Positions 1 to 7,689 of a DNA stretch of 64,000 nt are shown in pieces. The notes below the pieces were generated by a model. It saw only the letters and a program-made list of their open reading frames with translations. It was not told the origin of the DNA and ran no database searches. The number at the start of each line of letters is the position of its first letter. The first letter of the stretch is position 1. Source of the DNA: Actinomycetes bacterium (GTDB lineage Bacteria > Actinomycetota > Acidimicrobiia > Acidimicrobiales > Acidimicrobilacustridaceae). The DNA is taken from contig JAKOVR010000143.1 of NCBI GenBank assembly GCA_029782025.1, forward strand, positions 62,001 to 126,000, written 5' to 3'. The position numbers and the translations under genes are program-made.

Positions 1-137
1 TCGACGACGTCCGTGAGGCGCTGGCCATCCCCGAGGATGTGCCGATCATCACGACGGACGCCCGGGACCGGGCCGCCACCAAGTCCGCGCTGCTCGAGCT
101 CGTGCAGCACGCGCTCATCAAGGCGACGATGGGCTGA
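1..137 (+). CDS. C-terminal end of conservon-type (MglA/Arf-like) GTP-binding protein, partial
   Basis: The window opens inside a gene; the reading frame (first full codon at base 3) ends at TGA 135-137 and gives about 44 residues. The text contains ALAIPEDVPIITTDARDR followed by a hydrophobic helix LLELVQHAL. This matches my memory of the tail of actinobacterial small GTPases of the CvnD/MglA type, in which a 'P-x-x-x-x-D-A-R-D-R' stretch carries the base-specificity loop. The GTP-binding P-loop lies outside the window. Such proteins usually sit at the end of conservon operons (sensor kinase, roadblock protein, DUF742, GTPase), so those genes are expected to the left. Assignment rests on a short tail only. 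Confidence 0.6.
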   Translation, partial: DDVREALAIPEDVPIITTDARDRAATKSALLELVQHALIKATMG

Positions 138-221
138 CACCCGTCGGCTTCCGCGGCCGTGGGTGCGGCACCCTCTCCCGGAGGGTGACGCACCCATTGC
201 CGCGTCTGGGGCCGGGTGTGC

Positions 222-227
222 GATGCT
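222..227 (+). promoter_or_regulatory. -10-like box GATGCT of the glycosyltransferase gene at 234
   Basis: GATGCT is followed by 6 nt and the ATG at 234. It keeps A2 and T6 of the TAnnnT pattern seen before many genes here. No Shine-Dalgarno sequence is visible, so a leaderless mRNA is likely. Confidence 0.4.
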
Positions 228-233
228 CCGCCG

Positions 234-1109
234 ATGGTCTGGGTCGTCGTCGTCCACTGGAACCAGCCGCGGTGGTGCGAGGGGTCGCTGGCCGCGCTGG
301 CCGAGCAGGGGCTCGACCTGCACGTCGTGGTGGTGGACAACGGCTCGGAGCCCGAGCGCCTCGCCGAGCTGCGCGCCGTGGTGGCCGCGTCGCCGGTCTC
401 CACCGAGCTGCTCGAGCTGGGCCGCAACACCGGGTTCGGTCCGGGGGCCAACGCCGGGTTCCGGCGCTGGCTGGCCGACGGCGAGCGGGCCGAGTGGTGC
501 GCCCTGATGCCCCACGACGCCCTGCCCGCGCCGGGCACGATCGGCCGGCTCATCGCCATGGCCGAGGCCCGGCCCCGGGCCGGCCTGGCCTGCGCCGACG
601 TCGGTGACGGCGAGACCCCGGTGTTCGACCCCTACTTCGGGGGCATGACCGTGGCGTCATCCGGGGCCGAGGGGTGGGAGCCGGTCGACTACCCGCATGG
701 CACGTTGCTCCTCGCCCGGCGGGCCTGCATGGAGGAGATCGGCCTGTTCGACGAGCGCTACTTCGCCTACTGCGAGGAGGCCGACCTCGGCCTGCGGGCC
801 TGGGCTGCGGGCTGGGAGGTCGGGCTGGCCCACGGGGTCATGGTGACCAACCCGACGATGCGGTCCGGGAGCCCGGCCGTCGACTACCTGATGCACCGCA
901 ACACCCTGCTGCTCGTCCGTGAGCACTCCGGGCGCTACCACGCCTTCATCCGGGGCTGCATCGCCGTGTGGCAGTTGGGCCGCGGCCTGGTGCAGCCCTC
1001 GAGTCGGGGGTGGATGTTCGACGCCCGGGGCCGGGCGTGGGGCATCGTCGACTTCCTGCGGCGACGGTTCGGCCCCCCGCCGCCCCACCTCGCCGTGCCG
1101 GTGCACTAG
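234..1109 (+). CDS. Family 2 glycosyltransferase (WbbL/rhamnosyltransferase-like)
   Basis: Predicted cytoplasmic GT-A fold glycosyltransferase of 291 residues that would transfer a sugar from a nucleotide donor to a polysaccharide or lipid-linked acceptor. The N-terminus VVVVHWNQ and VVVVDNGS is the nucleotide-binding strand pattern of family GT2, and FDERYFAYCEEADLGLRA near residue 180 is the typical 'E/D-D-x-D-L-x-x-R' acceptor-site block of the WbbL-like branch. The usual DxD-type metal site appears as MPHDALPAP. I chose ATG 234 over the in-frame GTG at 216 because a -10-like box sits 6 nt before it and the strand starts right after it. The gene is convergent with the acyltransferase at 1120, 10 bp away. 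Sugar specificity cannot be read from sequence. Confidence 0.85.
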   Translation: MVWVVVVHWNQPRWCEGSLAALAEQGLDLHVVVVDNGSEPERLAELRAVVAASPVSTELLELGRNTGFGPGANAGFRRWLADGERAEWCALMPHDALPAPGTIGRLIAMAEARPRAGLACADVGDGETPVFDPYFGGMTVASSGAEGWEPVDYPHGTLLLARRACMEEIGLFDERYFAYCEEADLGLRAWAAGWEVGLAHGVMVTNPTMRSGSPAVDYLMHRNTLLLVREHSGRYHAFIRGCIAVWQLGRGLVQPSSRGWMFDARGRAWGIVDFLRRRFGPPPPHLAVPVH

Positions 1110-1119
1110 CCCCGGCGGG

Positions 1120-3207
1120 TCAGGCCCGGAGCACCGTGCCGGCCAGCCCCTGGGCCACGGCCCACGTCCCGACGATCACGCCGGCCGGCCCGTCGTAGTG
1201 GAGGCCGTCCTTGCGCATCGTCACACCGTTGACGGTCGTGCGGCAGGTGCGCCCCTCCGGGCACACGTACCGGGCGAGGTCGATGGTGGCCACGACCCGG
1301 GCCCGCTGCCCCGCCGCGGTGGCCTTGGCGTTCTCGTCGGCGATGATCCGGGCGTACTCGGCGTTGAGGCAGTCGACGTTGTCGTCGTTGCCGGGCGGGG
1401 CCTTCTCGGAGCGGTAGTACGGGACGTCGATCATCGACAGCGGGACGCCGGTGGACCGGAGCACCTCGAGCCCGAGGCGCACCTCGCTCTCGTACCACTG
1501 GTCGAAGACGGGGTCGCAGGGCCGGCGGAACTCGCCCTGCAGCTCCCGGGCCGTGCTGCCCGGCCACCCGACCATGAGCACGACCAGATCGGGCTTGTGC
1601 TCCTCGAGGGCCTGCTTCCAGGTGGTGGGCCACTGCTGGCAGGCGTCGGGCTCGGTGATGATGTTGCCGTCGGGGAACCGCACCCGCCCGCCCCGGGCGA
1701 ATCCGCAGCCGATGGCCACCTTCGACGAGATGTCCAGCCCGAGCTGGGCCTGCACGGGGATCATCTCCTTGGCGATGGAGTAGGCCACCGAGTCGCCGAC
1801 GATGAGCACCTTGGGGGTGTGGCCGAGGGCGGCGGTGGCCTGCCGGATGACCGCCGCTGGCGCCTCGCCGGTGGTGGTGGGCGTGCTGGCCGGGCGGGCG
1901 GTCGTGGCGGTGCCGACGGCCGTGCCCCCGGTGGTGCCGATGGTGCCCGCGGACCCGGTGGTCCCGGTGGTGGTCGGAGGTGCGTCGGTGCCGGCGGGGG
2001 AGGACCCGGCCAGCGCCGCGGCGACGGTGTCGGGCGAGGTGGTCTGGGCCGGGGGCGCCGCCGTGCAGGCGACGATGGCCACGGACGTGACGACGATGGC
2101 CGCCGGGGCGCTGAGCCGGCCGACCCACCCCTTCAGGGCGCCGTGGCGGATCGGCTGCTCCAGCACGACGTAGGACACGCCGGTGAGCGCCGCGGCGGTG
2201 GCGATGCGGGCGAGGAACAGCACGGGGCCCTCCAGGTGGGTGCGTTCGGGGGACAGGGCGACGAGCACGGGCCAGTGCCACAGGTAGAGGCCGTAGCTCA
2301 CGGCCCCGACCGTGCGGAGGGGCGCGACCGAGAACACCGCGCTCAGCGGGCCGCCCTCGGGCTGGGTGGCGGCGGCGAGCACCAGCGTGGCCGCGACGCC
2401 GCACAGCAGGAGGCCGCCGCGGTAGAGGAACGGGTCCTGCCCGTCGACGAAGGTCCAGCACACGCCCAGCACGACCGCGCCGCCCCAGCCGGCCAGCTCG
2501 AGCGCGGTGCGGCCGCGCCGGGAGGTCGGCCGGCCGAACCGGCGGGTGGCGCAGGCGAGCGACGCCCCCATGAGGATGGCGGCGATCCGGGTGTCGGTCC
2601 CGAAGTAGACCCGGCTCGGATCGGTGCCGGGGCGGTAGAGGAGGAGCTGGGCCGTCGCCGAGGCGGCCAGGCCGACCAGGCACACGGCGAGCATGGCGCC
2701 GGCCGGTCGGCGGCGGGCCCGACCGAGCACCACCCAGGCGATCAGCGGCCAGACGACGTAGAACTGCTCCTCGATGGCGAGGCTCCAGGTGTGCTGGAGG
2801 GGTGAGGGGTCGTTGAACATGGCCCAGTAGCTGGCTTCGGAGACGATCGAGCGCCAGTTGGCCACGTAGAAGAGCGTGGCGAGGGCGTCGCCCCGCAGGG
2901 CGTCGAGCCGCGTGGGATCCACGGCGAAGCGGGCGTAGAGGGAGACGGCCAGCAGGACGACGAAGAGGGCGGGGAGCAGCCGCCGGGCCCGCCGGGCCCA
3001 GAAGGCGCCGAGGGACACCGAGCCGTTGGCCTCCCGCTCGACGAGGAGCAGGGACGTGATCAGGTAGCCGGAGAGCACGAAGAAGAGGTCGACGCCGAGG
3101 TACCCACCGGTGTACCGCAGGTAGTGGAAGGCGATGACGCCGATCACCGCAGTGCCACGGAGCCCGTCCAGCGCGGGGACGTGGGGGAGTGTCGGACGGG
3201 TCGGCAC
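1120..3207 (-). CDS. Membrane O-acyltransferase (acyltransferase 3/OafA family) with C-terminal SGNH domain
   Basis: Two-part envelope enzyme of 695 residues. Residues 1 to about 380 form the multi-span acyltransferase-3 domain: LDGLRGTAVIGVIAFHY at the start, the FFVLSGYLIT block, WARRARRLLPALF and HTWSLAIEEQFYVVWPL. A Thr/Pro/Ala-rich linker (about 390-455) leads to an outward-facing SGNH domain with GDSVAYS near residue 470 and DGLHYDG near 667. In known OafA-type fusions the membrane part moves an acyl group across the membrane and the SGNH domain passes it to a glycan; the substrate here is unknown. The GTG start lies 9 nt after TAGCCT, whose TAG is the stop codon of the upstream gene. 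It is a paralogue of the protein at 22382-24460. Confidence 0.9.
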   Translation of the reverse strand: MPTRPTLPHVPALDGLRGTAVIGVIAFHYLRYTGGYLGVDLFFVLSGYLITSLLLVEREANGSVSLGAFWARRARRLLPALFVVLLAVSLYARFAVDPTRLDALRGDALATLFYVANWRSIVSEASYWAMFNDPSPLQHTWSLAIEEQFYVVWPLIAWVVLGRARRRPAGAMLAVCLVGLAASATAQLLLYRPGTDPSRVYFGTDTRIAAILMGASLACATRRFGRPTSRRGRTALELAGWGGAVVLGVCWTFVDGQDPFLYRGGLLLCGVAATLVLAAATQPEGGPLSAVFSVAPLRTVGAVSYGLYLWHWPVLVALSPERTHLEGPVLFLARIATAAALTGVSYVVLEQPIRHGALKGWVGRLSAPAAIVVTSVAIVACTAAPPAQTTSPDTVAAALAGSSPAGTDAPPTTTGTTGSAGTIGTTGGTAVGTATTARPASTPTTTGEAPAAVIRQATAALGHTPKVLIVGDSVAYSIAKEMIPVQAQLGLDISSKVAIGCGFARGGRVRFPDGNIITEPDACQQWPTTWKQALEEHKPDLVVLMVGWPGSTARELQGEFRRPCDPVFDQWYESEVRLGLEVLRSTGVPLSMIDVPYYRSEKAPPGNDDNVDCLNAEYARIIADENAKATAAGQRARVVATIDLARYVCPEGRTCRTTVNGVTMRKDGLHYDGPAGVIVGTWAVAQGLAGTVLRA

Positions 3208-3216
3208 GCGGGCGAG

Positions 3217-3222
3217 AGGCTA
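3217..3222 (-). promoter_or_regulatory. -10 box TAGCCT built from the upstream stop codon
   Basis: On the minus strand TAGCCT begins with the TAG stop of the small membrane protein gene (3220-3222) and lies 9 nt before the GTG of the acyltransferase gene at 3207. Confidence 0.45.
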
Positions 3223-3486
3223 GCCCGGCACCCGCCCGTCCTCGGCGTCATGGACGATCGGGCGGACGCGCAGCAGGTACACGGTGCAGATCACCACGCC
3301 GGCCGGGCACACGAGGGCGCCCATCAGGATGGCGGCCAGCCACCCGGCCTGGCTGCGGCCGGAGAGGGCCCACGCCCAGGACGGGCGGCGGGCGCAGTCG
3401 GTGAGGGCCCACAGCGTGAGGCCGATGGGGAGGCAGAGGACGGCGGTCACCCCGATGGCGGTCAGCAGCGCCCCGAGGTCGGTCAC
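3220..3486 (-). CDS. Small two-span membrane protein (PLDc_N/DUF2516-like)
   Basis: An 88-residue protein with two hydrophobic segments: about residues 7-29 (GVTAVLCLPIGLTLWALTDC) and about 47-72 (AGWLAAILMGALVCPAGVV). The segment WALTDCARRPSWAW followed by a polar turn and GW resembles the small actinobacterial membrane domains called PLDc_N or DUF2516, which have no settled function. A short charged tail follows. GTG 3486 is preceded by TAGCGT at 6 nt, so the mRNA is likely leaderless. It is divergent from the P450 gene across 71 bp and is followed 12 nt later by the acyltransferase gene. Confidence 0.65.
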   Translation of the reverse strand: MTDLGALLTAIGVTAVLCLPIGLTLWALTDCARRPSWAWALSGRSQAGWLAAILMGALVCPAGVVICTVYLLRVRPIVHDAEDGRVPG

Positions 3487-3492
3487 GGGGGC

Positions 3493-3498
3493 ACGCTA
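3493..3498 (-). promoter_or_regulatory. -10 box TAGCGT for the small membrane protein gene
   Basis: Minus-strand TAGCGT, 6 nt, then GTG at 3486; no ribosome binding site fits between them. Leaderless transcription is the simplest reading. Confidence 0.5.
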
Positions 3499-3522
3499 CC
3501 CGCACGGAGCGCGGCCGGATCC

Positions 3523-3551
3523 TTGACCCAACGAACGTTTGATGGAATGAT
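3523..3551 (+). promoter_or_regulatory. Sigma-70-type promoter of the P450 gene
   Basis: TTGACC (3523-3528), a 17-nt spacer and AATGAT (3546-3551) form one of the few complete -35/-10 pairs in the window. The -10 ends 6 nt before the GTG at 3558, so the predicted transcript begins at the start codon. The spacer holds AACGTT within CAACGAACGTTTG, a weak partial palindrome that could bind a regulator. Confidence 0.65.
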
Positions 3552-3557
3552 GCGCTC

Positions 3558-4832
3558 GTGACCGACACGCTTTCCACCCCCTCCGATTTCGCCGGCACCG
3601 ACTTCAACGACGGCCGGCTCTACGACGACCCGTGGGCCACCTACGCGTGGCTCCGCGCCAACGATCCGGTGCACTGGGACGAGACGAACCAGTACTGGGT
3701 CGTCAGCCGCCACGAGGACATCGCCTACGTGAGCCGCACCGTCGACCTCTACTGCTCGAAGTTCGGGGTGCGGCCCAAGGTGGCGGCGCCGATGTCGCTG
3801 ATCTCGATGGACGACCCCGAGCACACCCAGCAGCGCCGGCTCATCAACAAGGGCTTCACGCCGGCCCAGGTGCGCCGCCTCGCCCCCCACATCCGCGACA
3901 TCACCAACGACATCATCGACGAGATCCAGAGCCGGGGCGAGATCGACTTCGTGGAGGACTTCGGCATCCACGTCCCGCTCATCGTGATCGCCGAGCTCAT
4001 GGGCCTCGACCCCGACGGTCGCAAGAACCTCTACTCGTGGAGCGACCGGATGATGGGCGGCGACGGCCACACCGACCCCGACGACCCGGCGCTCCTCGAG
4101 GCGGCCGAGGCGTTCGGCGAGTACGTCACCTACCTCCTCCCCATCATCGAGGAGAAGCGGGCCAACCCGAAGGAGGACCTGATCTCCATCCTCATCGGCG
4201 CCTACGACGAAGGGGCGCTCGGGGTGGGGGAGGACGGCGGTGTAGTGGCCGACGGGGTCGACGGGGCCCTCGGCGGTGACGCCCTCACCAGCGACGAGCT
4301 GCTGATGTTCCTCTGCATCCTCGTCGTCGCCGGCAACGAGACCACCCGCAACGCCATCACCGGCGGCCTGCGGGCCTTCAGCCAGTTCCCCGAGCAGAAG
4401 CAGAAGCTGCTCGACCACCCGGAGCTGATCGACCTGGCCATCGACGAGGTCATCCGCTACGTGTCGCCGGTGATCAGCTTCACCCGCACGATCACCCGGG
4501 ACCACGAGTTCCACGGTCGCCAGCTGAAGGAAGGCCAGAAGCTCCTCATGCTGTACCAATCGGCCAACCGCGACGAGACCGTGTTCGAGGACCCCGACGA
4601 GTTCCGCATCGACCGGTCGCCCAACCCGCACCTCGCCTTCGGGATCGGCCCGCACTTCTGCCTGGGCGCCAACCTCGCCCGGCTCGAGGTGAAGATCGTC
4701 TTCGAGGAGCTGTTCCGCCGTCTGCGCGACATCGAGGTCAAGCCCGGCGCGCCGCTCGAGCGGGCCGACAACGCGCTCGTCCTCGCCATCGAGCACCTCC
4801 CGGCGGTGTTCACGCCGGTCACGGCCGGCTGA
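3558..4832 (+). CDS. Cytochrome P450 monooxygenase (CYP142/steroid-type resemblance)
   Basis: A 424-residue soluble bacterial P450 that would insert one oxygen atom from O2 into a hydrophobic substrate with electrons from a ferredoxin partner. The I-helix motif AGNETTR is near residue 258, the EVIR (ExxR) motif near 297, and the heme loop FGIGPHFCLGANLARLE has the ligand Cys at about residue 368. The N-terminal half, with VHWDETNQYWVVSRHEDI and SLISMDDPEHTQQRRLINKGFTP, recalls CYP142/CYP125-type sterol side-chain hydroxylases, an impression without alignment. A Gly/Val/Asp-rich stretch (about residues 214-238, ahead of the I-helix) looks longer than usual. No ferredoxin gene is nearby. Its stop overlaps the TetR start by one base, so the two are co-transcribed. 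Confidence 0.93.
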   Translation: MTDTLSTPSDFAGTDFNDGRLYDDPWATYAWLRANDPVHWDETNQYWVVSRHEDIAYVSRTVDLYCSKFGVRPKVAAPMSLISMDDPEHTQQRRLINKGFTPAQVRRLAPHIRDITNDIIDEIQSRGEIDFVEDFGIHVPLIVIAELMGLDPDGRKNLYSWSDRMMGGDGHTDPDDPALLEAAEAFGEYVTYLLPIIEEKRANPKEDLISILIGAYDEGALGVGEDGGVVADGVDGALGGDALTSDELLMFLCILVVAGNETTRNAITGGLRAFSQFPEQKQKLLDHPELIDLAIDEVIRYVSPVISFTRTITRDHEFHGRQLKEGQKLLMLYQSANRDETVFEDPDEFRIDRSPNPHLAFGIGPHFCLGANLARLEVKIVFEELFRRLRDIEVKPGAPLERADNALVLAIEHLPAVFTPVTAG

Positions 4833-5449
4833 TGACGCCCTCCGGGGCGACCCCGACCGTGGCCGCCCCGGACCAGGGTGCGGAGGAGGAAGGCCTCGGC
4901 CAGCGCGAGCGGATCCTGGAGGCGGCGCTGCGGCTCATGGCCGAGCAGGGCGTCCACGCCACGAGCATGCGCAAGCTGGCCGACGCCTGCCACCTCAACG
5001 TCGCCACCCTGTATCACTACTTCCCGTCGAAGGCCGACCTGCTCACCGCGGTCATCGCCCACCGGAGCTACGCCGACCTGCTGGCCGAGCTGCCGCCGGT
5101 CGACGCCGCCCTGCCGCCGCGGGAGCGGCTGGCCGAGCTCCTGGCGTGGATCTGGACCGAGATGGGCGGCCAGGACGACATGTGGCGGCTGCTCCTCGGC
5201 GAGAGCCTCCGGGGCGAGCCCCAGGCCCTCGGGTCGGCCGCCGAGCTGAGCGCCACGTTCGAGGCCGCCCTCGAGCGCTGGCTCGAGGTGCTGTTCCCCG
5301 ACTGGGACGCGCCCCGCACCACGGTGGCCCGGACCCTCCGGGGCATCGTCTACGGCTTCTTCGTCGAGCACCTCCCGTTCGGCGCCGACGACCGGGCCCG
5401 GATGCTGCGTCGCCGGGCCGTCGAGGTGGCGGCCGTCCTCATCCCTTGA
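4832..5449 (+). CDS. TetR-family transcriptional regulator (P450-linked)
   Basis: A 205-residue regulator. The N-terminal helix-turn-helix runs about residues 28-72: RERILEAALRLMAEQGVHAT, then MRKLADACHLNVATLYHYFP and KADLL, the typical TetR recognition helix. The C-terminal half is the variable ligand-binding domain. The start codon overlaps the last base of the P450 stop (TGATG), so the two proteins are probably made from one message and the regulator probably controls that message, perhaps in response to the P450 substrate. Its 3' end overlaps the convergent TetR gene by 11 bp. Confidence 0.88.
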   Translation: MTPSGATPTVAAPDQGAEEEGLGQRERILEAALRLMAEQGVHATSMRKLADACHLNVATLYHYFPSKADLLTAVIAHRSYADLLAELPPVDAALPPRERLAELLAWIWTEMGGQDDMWRLLLGESLRGEPQALGSAAELSATFEAALERWLEVLFPDWDAPRTTVARTLRGIVYGFFVEHLPFGADDRARMLRRRAVEVAAVLIP

Positions 5450-6098
5450 GGGTGTACTTCGCCGGTCGCGGCGGGGTCGGGCGCGGCGCGGTGTCGACCC
5501 GGGTGGCGTCGGCCGTCGGCCCGAGCGCGCCCCCGACGAGGATGGCGAGGACCGTGGCCCCGACCCGCTCGTAGGACGTCTGGAACGTGGCCGTGGCGGC
5601 CCGACGGCCGAGGCCGTCCCACACGATGTCGAGCAGCTCGACCACGGCGTCGGGGTCGAGGGTCGGGTCGAGGAACCCCTCGGCCTGGGCCCGGGCCACC
5701 AGGGGCGAGAACTCGCGCACGACGAACTCGTTGAGCCGGCGGATGGCGTCGTGGGCGTCGCTCCCCGGGTGCATCCGACCCCGGAAGGTCGACACGGCGA
5801 CGGCCGCCTCGGGTTCCACCAGCACGTAGTCGGCGAGGAAGCGCAAGAGGCCCTCCCCGGCGCCGCCCTCGGCCCGGAGGCGGGTGAGGTCCTCGGTCAG
5901 CAGCTCCTCGGCCAGGGCCTCGTACAACAGCTCCTTGGACGGGAAGTAGTTGTAGAAGGTGCCGGTCGACAAGCCCGCCTCGCCGACGAGCTCGCGGGTG
6001 GTGACGTCCTGGAAGGAGTTGCGCAGCAGGCAGGTGAGGGCGGCGTCCATGATGCGGCGGCGTACCGCGTCCTTGTGCTCGTCGGAGACCTTCGGCAT
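5439..6098 (-). CDS. TetR-family transcriptional regulator (UbiB-linked)
   Basis: A 219-residue TetR-type repressor. The helix-turn-helix covers about residues 12-58: RRRIMDAALTCLLRNSFQDV, TTRELVGEAGLSTGTFYNYF and SKELLYEAL. The C-terminal ligand-binding half resembles the AcrR-like group. It follows the UbiB-like gene after 7 nt on the same strand, so both are probably one unit. A partial inverted repeat lies upstream of that unit (7622-7642) and is the natural candidate for its operator. Ligand unknown. Confidence 0.88.
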   Translation of the reverse strand: MPKVSDEHKDAVRRRIMDAALTCLLRNSFQDVTTRELVGEAGLSTGTFYNYFPSKELLYEALAEELLTEDLTRLRAEGGAGEGLLRFLADYVLVEPEAAVAVSTFRGRMHPGSDAHDAIRRLNEFVVREFSPLVARAQAEGFLDPTLDPDAVVELLDIVWDGLGRRAATATFQTSYERVGATVLAILVGGALGPTADATRVDTAPRPTPPRPAKYTLKG

Positions 6099-6105
6099 CG
6101 GGCGC

Positions 6106-7590
6106 TCAGGTCTCGTAGCCGTCGGGCCGGTCCTCGGCCGGCACCATCGGTTCGGCGAGGAGGCGGTGGAACGCGTCCTCGTCCCACAGCAGCGGCGTGT
6201 CGGGGAGGAAGAGCTTGCCGTAGCGGTCGAAGTAGACGAGCTGCTTGCCGAGGAGGAACATGCCTCGGTCGAAGGTGGTCTCGCGGGCGCCGGACGCGGC
6301 CTGCTCCCGGCGCCGGGCCCGCTCGGCCCGCCACAGCTGGTAGGTGCTCCGGGGCTTGGCCGCCCCGGCCCCCACCTCGTCGAGCAGCGGGGAACCGGCG
6401 GTCTCGTTGACGATCAGGTTGGTGAGGTCGATCTCGCCGAAGGGCCGGCGGAACAGCGGCTCGATCTGCATCCGCAGGAGCAGGGCCATCTGCGCGTCGT
6501 CGGCGCCGATCTGCTCCTGGAGGCCGGGGCCGTAGACGTCCTTCATCAGGCCCTGGACATCGGCCCAGGCCGACTCGTCGCCGAGCACGCCCTCGATGGT
6601 GCGCCGGAAGAAGCGCTGGGTGTGGTCGTCGAACCGGCCGACGATGCCCCAGTCGAGCACGCCGAGGTTCCCGCGCGGGGTGACCAGCAGGTTGCCGGCG
6701 TGGACGTCGCCGTGGAAGGCCCCGGTGCAGAGGGCGGAGGCGAACCAGGCCCGCACCGTCTCTTGCACCAAGGGTGCCGGGTCGACGCCCATCGCCTCGA
6801 TCGCCTCGACGTGGTCGACGGGGACGCCGTCGATGAAGCTCATGGCCAGCACGCGCCGGGTCACGTAGCCCGGTTCCGGCGCCGGGACCTCGATGCGGTG
6901 GAGGTCGAGCGTCTCGACCAGGTGGGCGAACCAGGCCATCGAGCGGGCCTCGTTGCGGAGGTCGACCTCTTCGCTCAGCTGCTCGGCCAGGCCGCTCACG
7001 AGGGACGGCAGCTCGCCGAAGACGCCGATGGCGACCTGGCGGCCGAGGAAGCCGAACAGGGGGATCATCACCGCGATGTCGACGGCCATGGCGTGCTCGA
7101 CCCGGGGCCGCAGCACCTTCACCGCCACCTCCCGCCCGTCGAGCAGGGTGGCCCGGTGGACCTGGGCCACCGACGCCGCGGCGATCGGCACCTCGTCGAA
7201 GGAGGAGAAGAGGAGGGGGAGCGGGAGGCCGAGCTCGTCCTCCACCGTGAGCTTGACCTCGTGGAACGGCACCGGCACCACGGCGTCGAGGGTGCCGCGG
7301 AAGGCCCCGGCGACGACCTCGCCGAAGAGCGAGGGCGAGCTGCCGATGAGCTGGCCGAACTTGGCGAACGTCCCGCCCATCTCGTCGAAGACGGCCCGGA
7401 GGGCGACGGCGGTGGCGGCCTCGTCGTAGCGGCGGGTGCGGGCGGCGGCGACGGCGACCGGACCGAGGTGCCGGGCGGTCACCCTGGCGGCGTGACGGAG
7501 GCGGCGGGCCACCGCCCCGCGGTCGGGGGTCGGGAGGGGCACCGATCGGATGATGAGCCGAGGGCCGGCGGCCAGATCGGTGGTGGGCAC
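6106..7590 (-). CDS. ABC1/UbiB/AarF-family atypical kinase-like protein
   Basis: A 494-residue member of the UbiB/ABC1 family, ancient protein-kinase-like ATPases linked in other organisms to quinone or isoprenoid lipid biology. Seen here: the family KFGQ motif near residue 76 (GTFAKFGQLIG), the VAVKVLRP lysine region, catalytic-loop HGDVHAGNLL near residue 293 and the DWG metal-binding motif near 311 in place of DFG. I start at GTG 7590 because GGGGAG lies 8 nt upstream; the frame could extend to TTG 7623, but that would run into a palindrome. The C-terminal tail (about 400-494) carries no motif I recognise. The next gene on the strand is a TetR regulator. Confidence 0.88.
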   Translation of the reverse strand: MPTTDLAAGPRLIIRSVPLPTPDRGAVARRLRHAARVTARHLGPVAVAAARTRRYDEAATAVALRAVFDEMGGTFAKFGQLIGSSPSLFGEVVAGAFRGTLDAVVPVPFHEVKLTVEDELGLPLPLLFSSFDEVPIAAASVAQVHRATLLDGREVAVKVLRPRVEHAMAVDIAVMIPLFGFLGRQVAIGVFGELPSLVSGLAEQLSEEVDLRNEARSMAWFAHLVETLDLHRIEVPAPEPGYVTRRVLAMSFIDGVPVDHVEAIEAMGVDPAPLVQETVRAWFASALCTGAFHGDVHAGNLLVTPRGNLGVLDWGIVGRFDDHTQRFFRRTIEGVLGDESAWADVQGLMKDVYGPGLQEQIGADDAQMALLLRMQIEPLFRRPFGEIDLTNLIVNETAGSPLLDEVGAGAAKPRSTYQLWRAERARRREQAASGARETTFDRGMFLLGKQLVYFDRYGKLFLPDTPLLWDEDAFHRLLAEPMVPAEDRPDGYET

Positions 7591-7621
7591 GGTGCGGCTC
7601 CCCGGAGGTCGTCCTGCGCCC

Positions 7622-7642
7622 AAACTGAGCGCTGCTCGTTTT
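7622..7642. promoter_or_regulatory. Candidate TetR operator upstream of the UbiB-like gene
   Basis: AAACTGAGC gct GCTCGTTTT is an imperfect inverted repeat: the two 9-nt arms match at seven positions around a 3-nt centre. It lies 31 nt upstream of the UbiB-like start and is the only clear palindrome in the 99-bp gap 7591-7689. Size and symmetry fit TetR-family operators; the nearby TetR (5439-6098) is the likely binder. Confidence 0.45.
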
Positions 7643-7689
7643 TAGCGCCGGGGGGGCCGGCGGTCAACGGCAGGCGCCCCGGTCACCGG

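Noticed and set aside
7591-7623. TTG 7623 as the UbiB start
   Set aside because: GTG 7590 has GGGGAG at good distance, and the TTG lies within the candidate operator palindrome.
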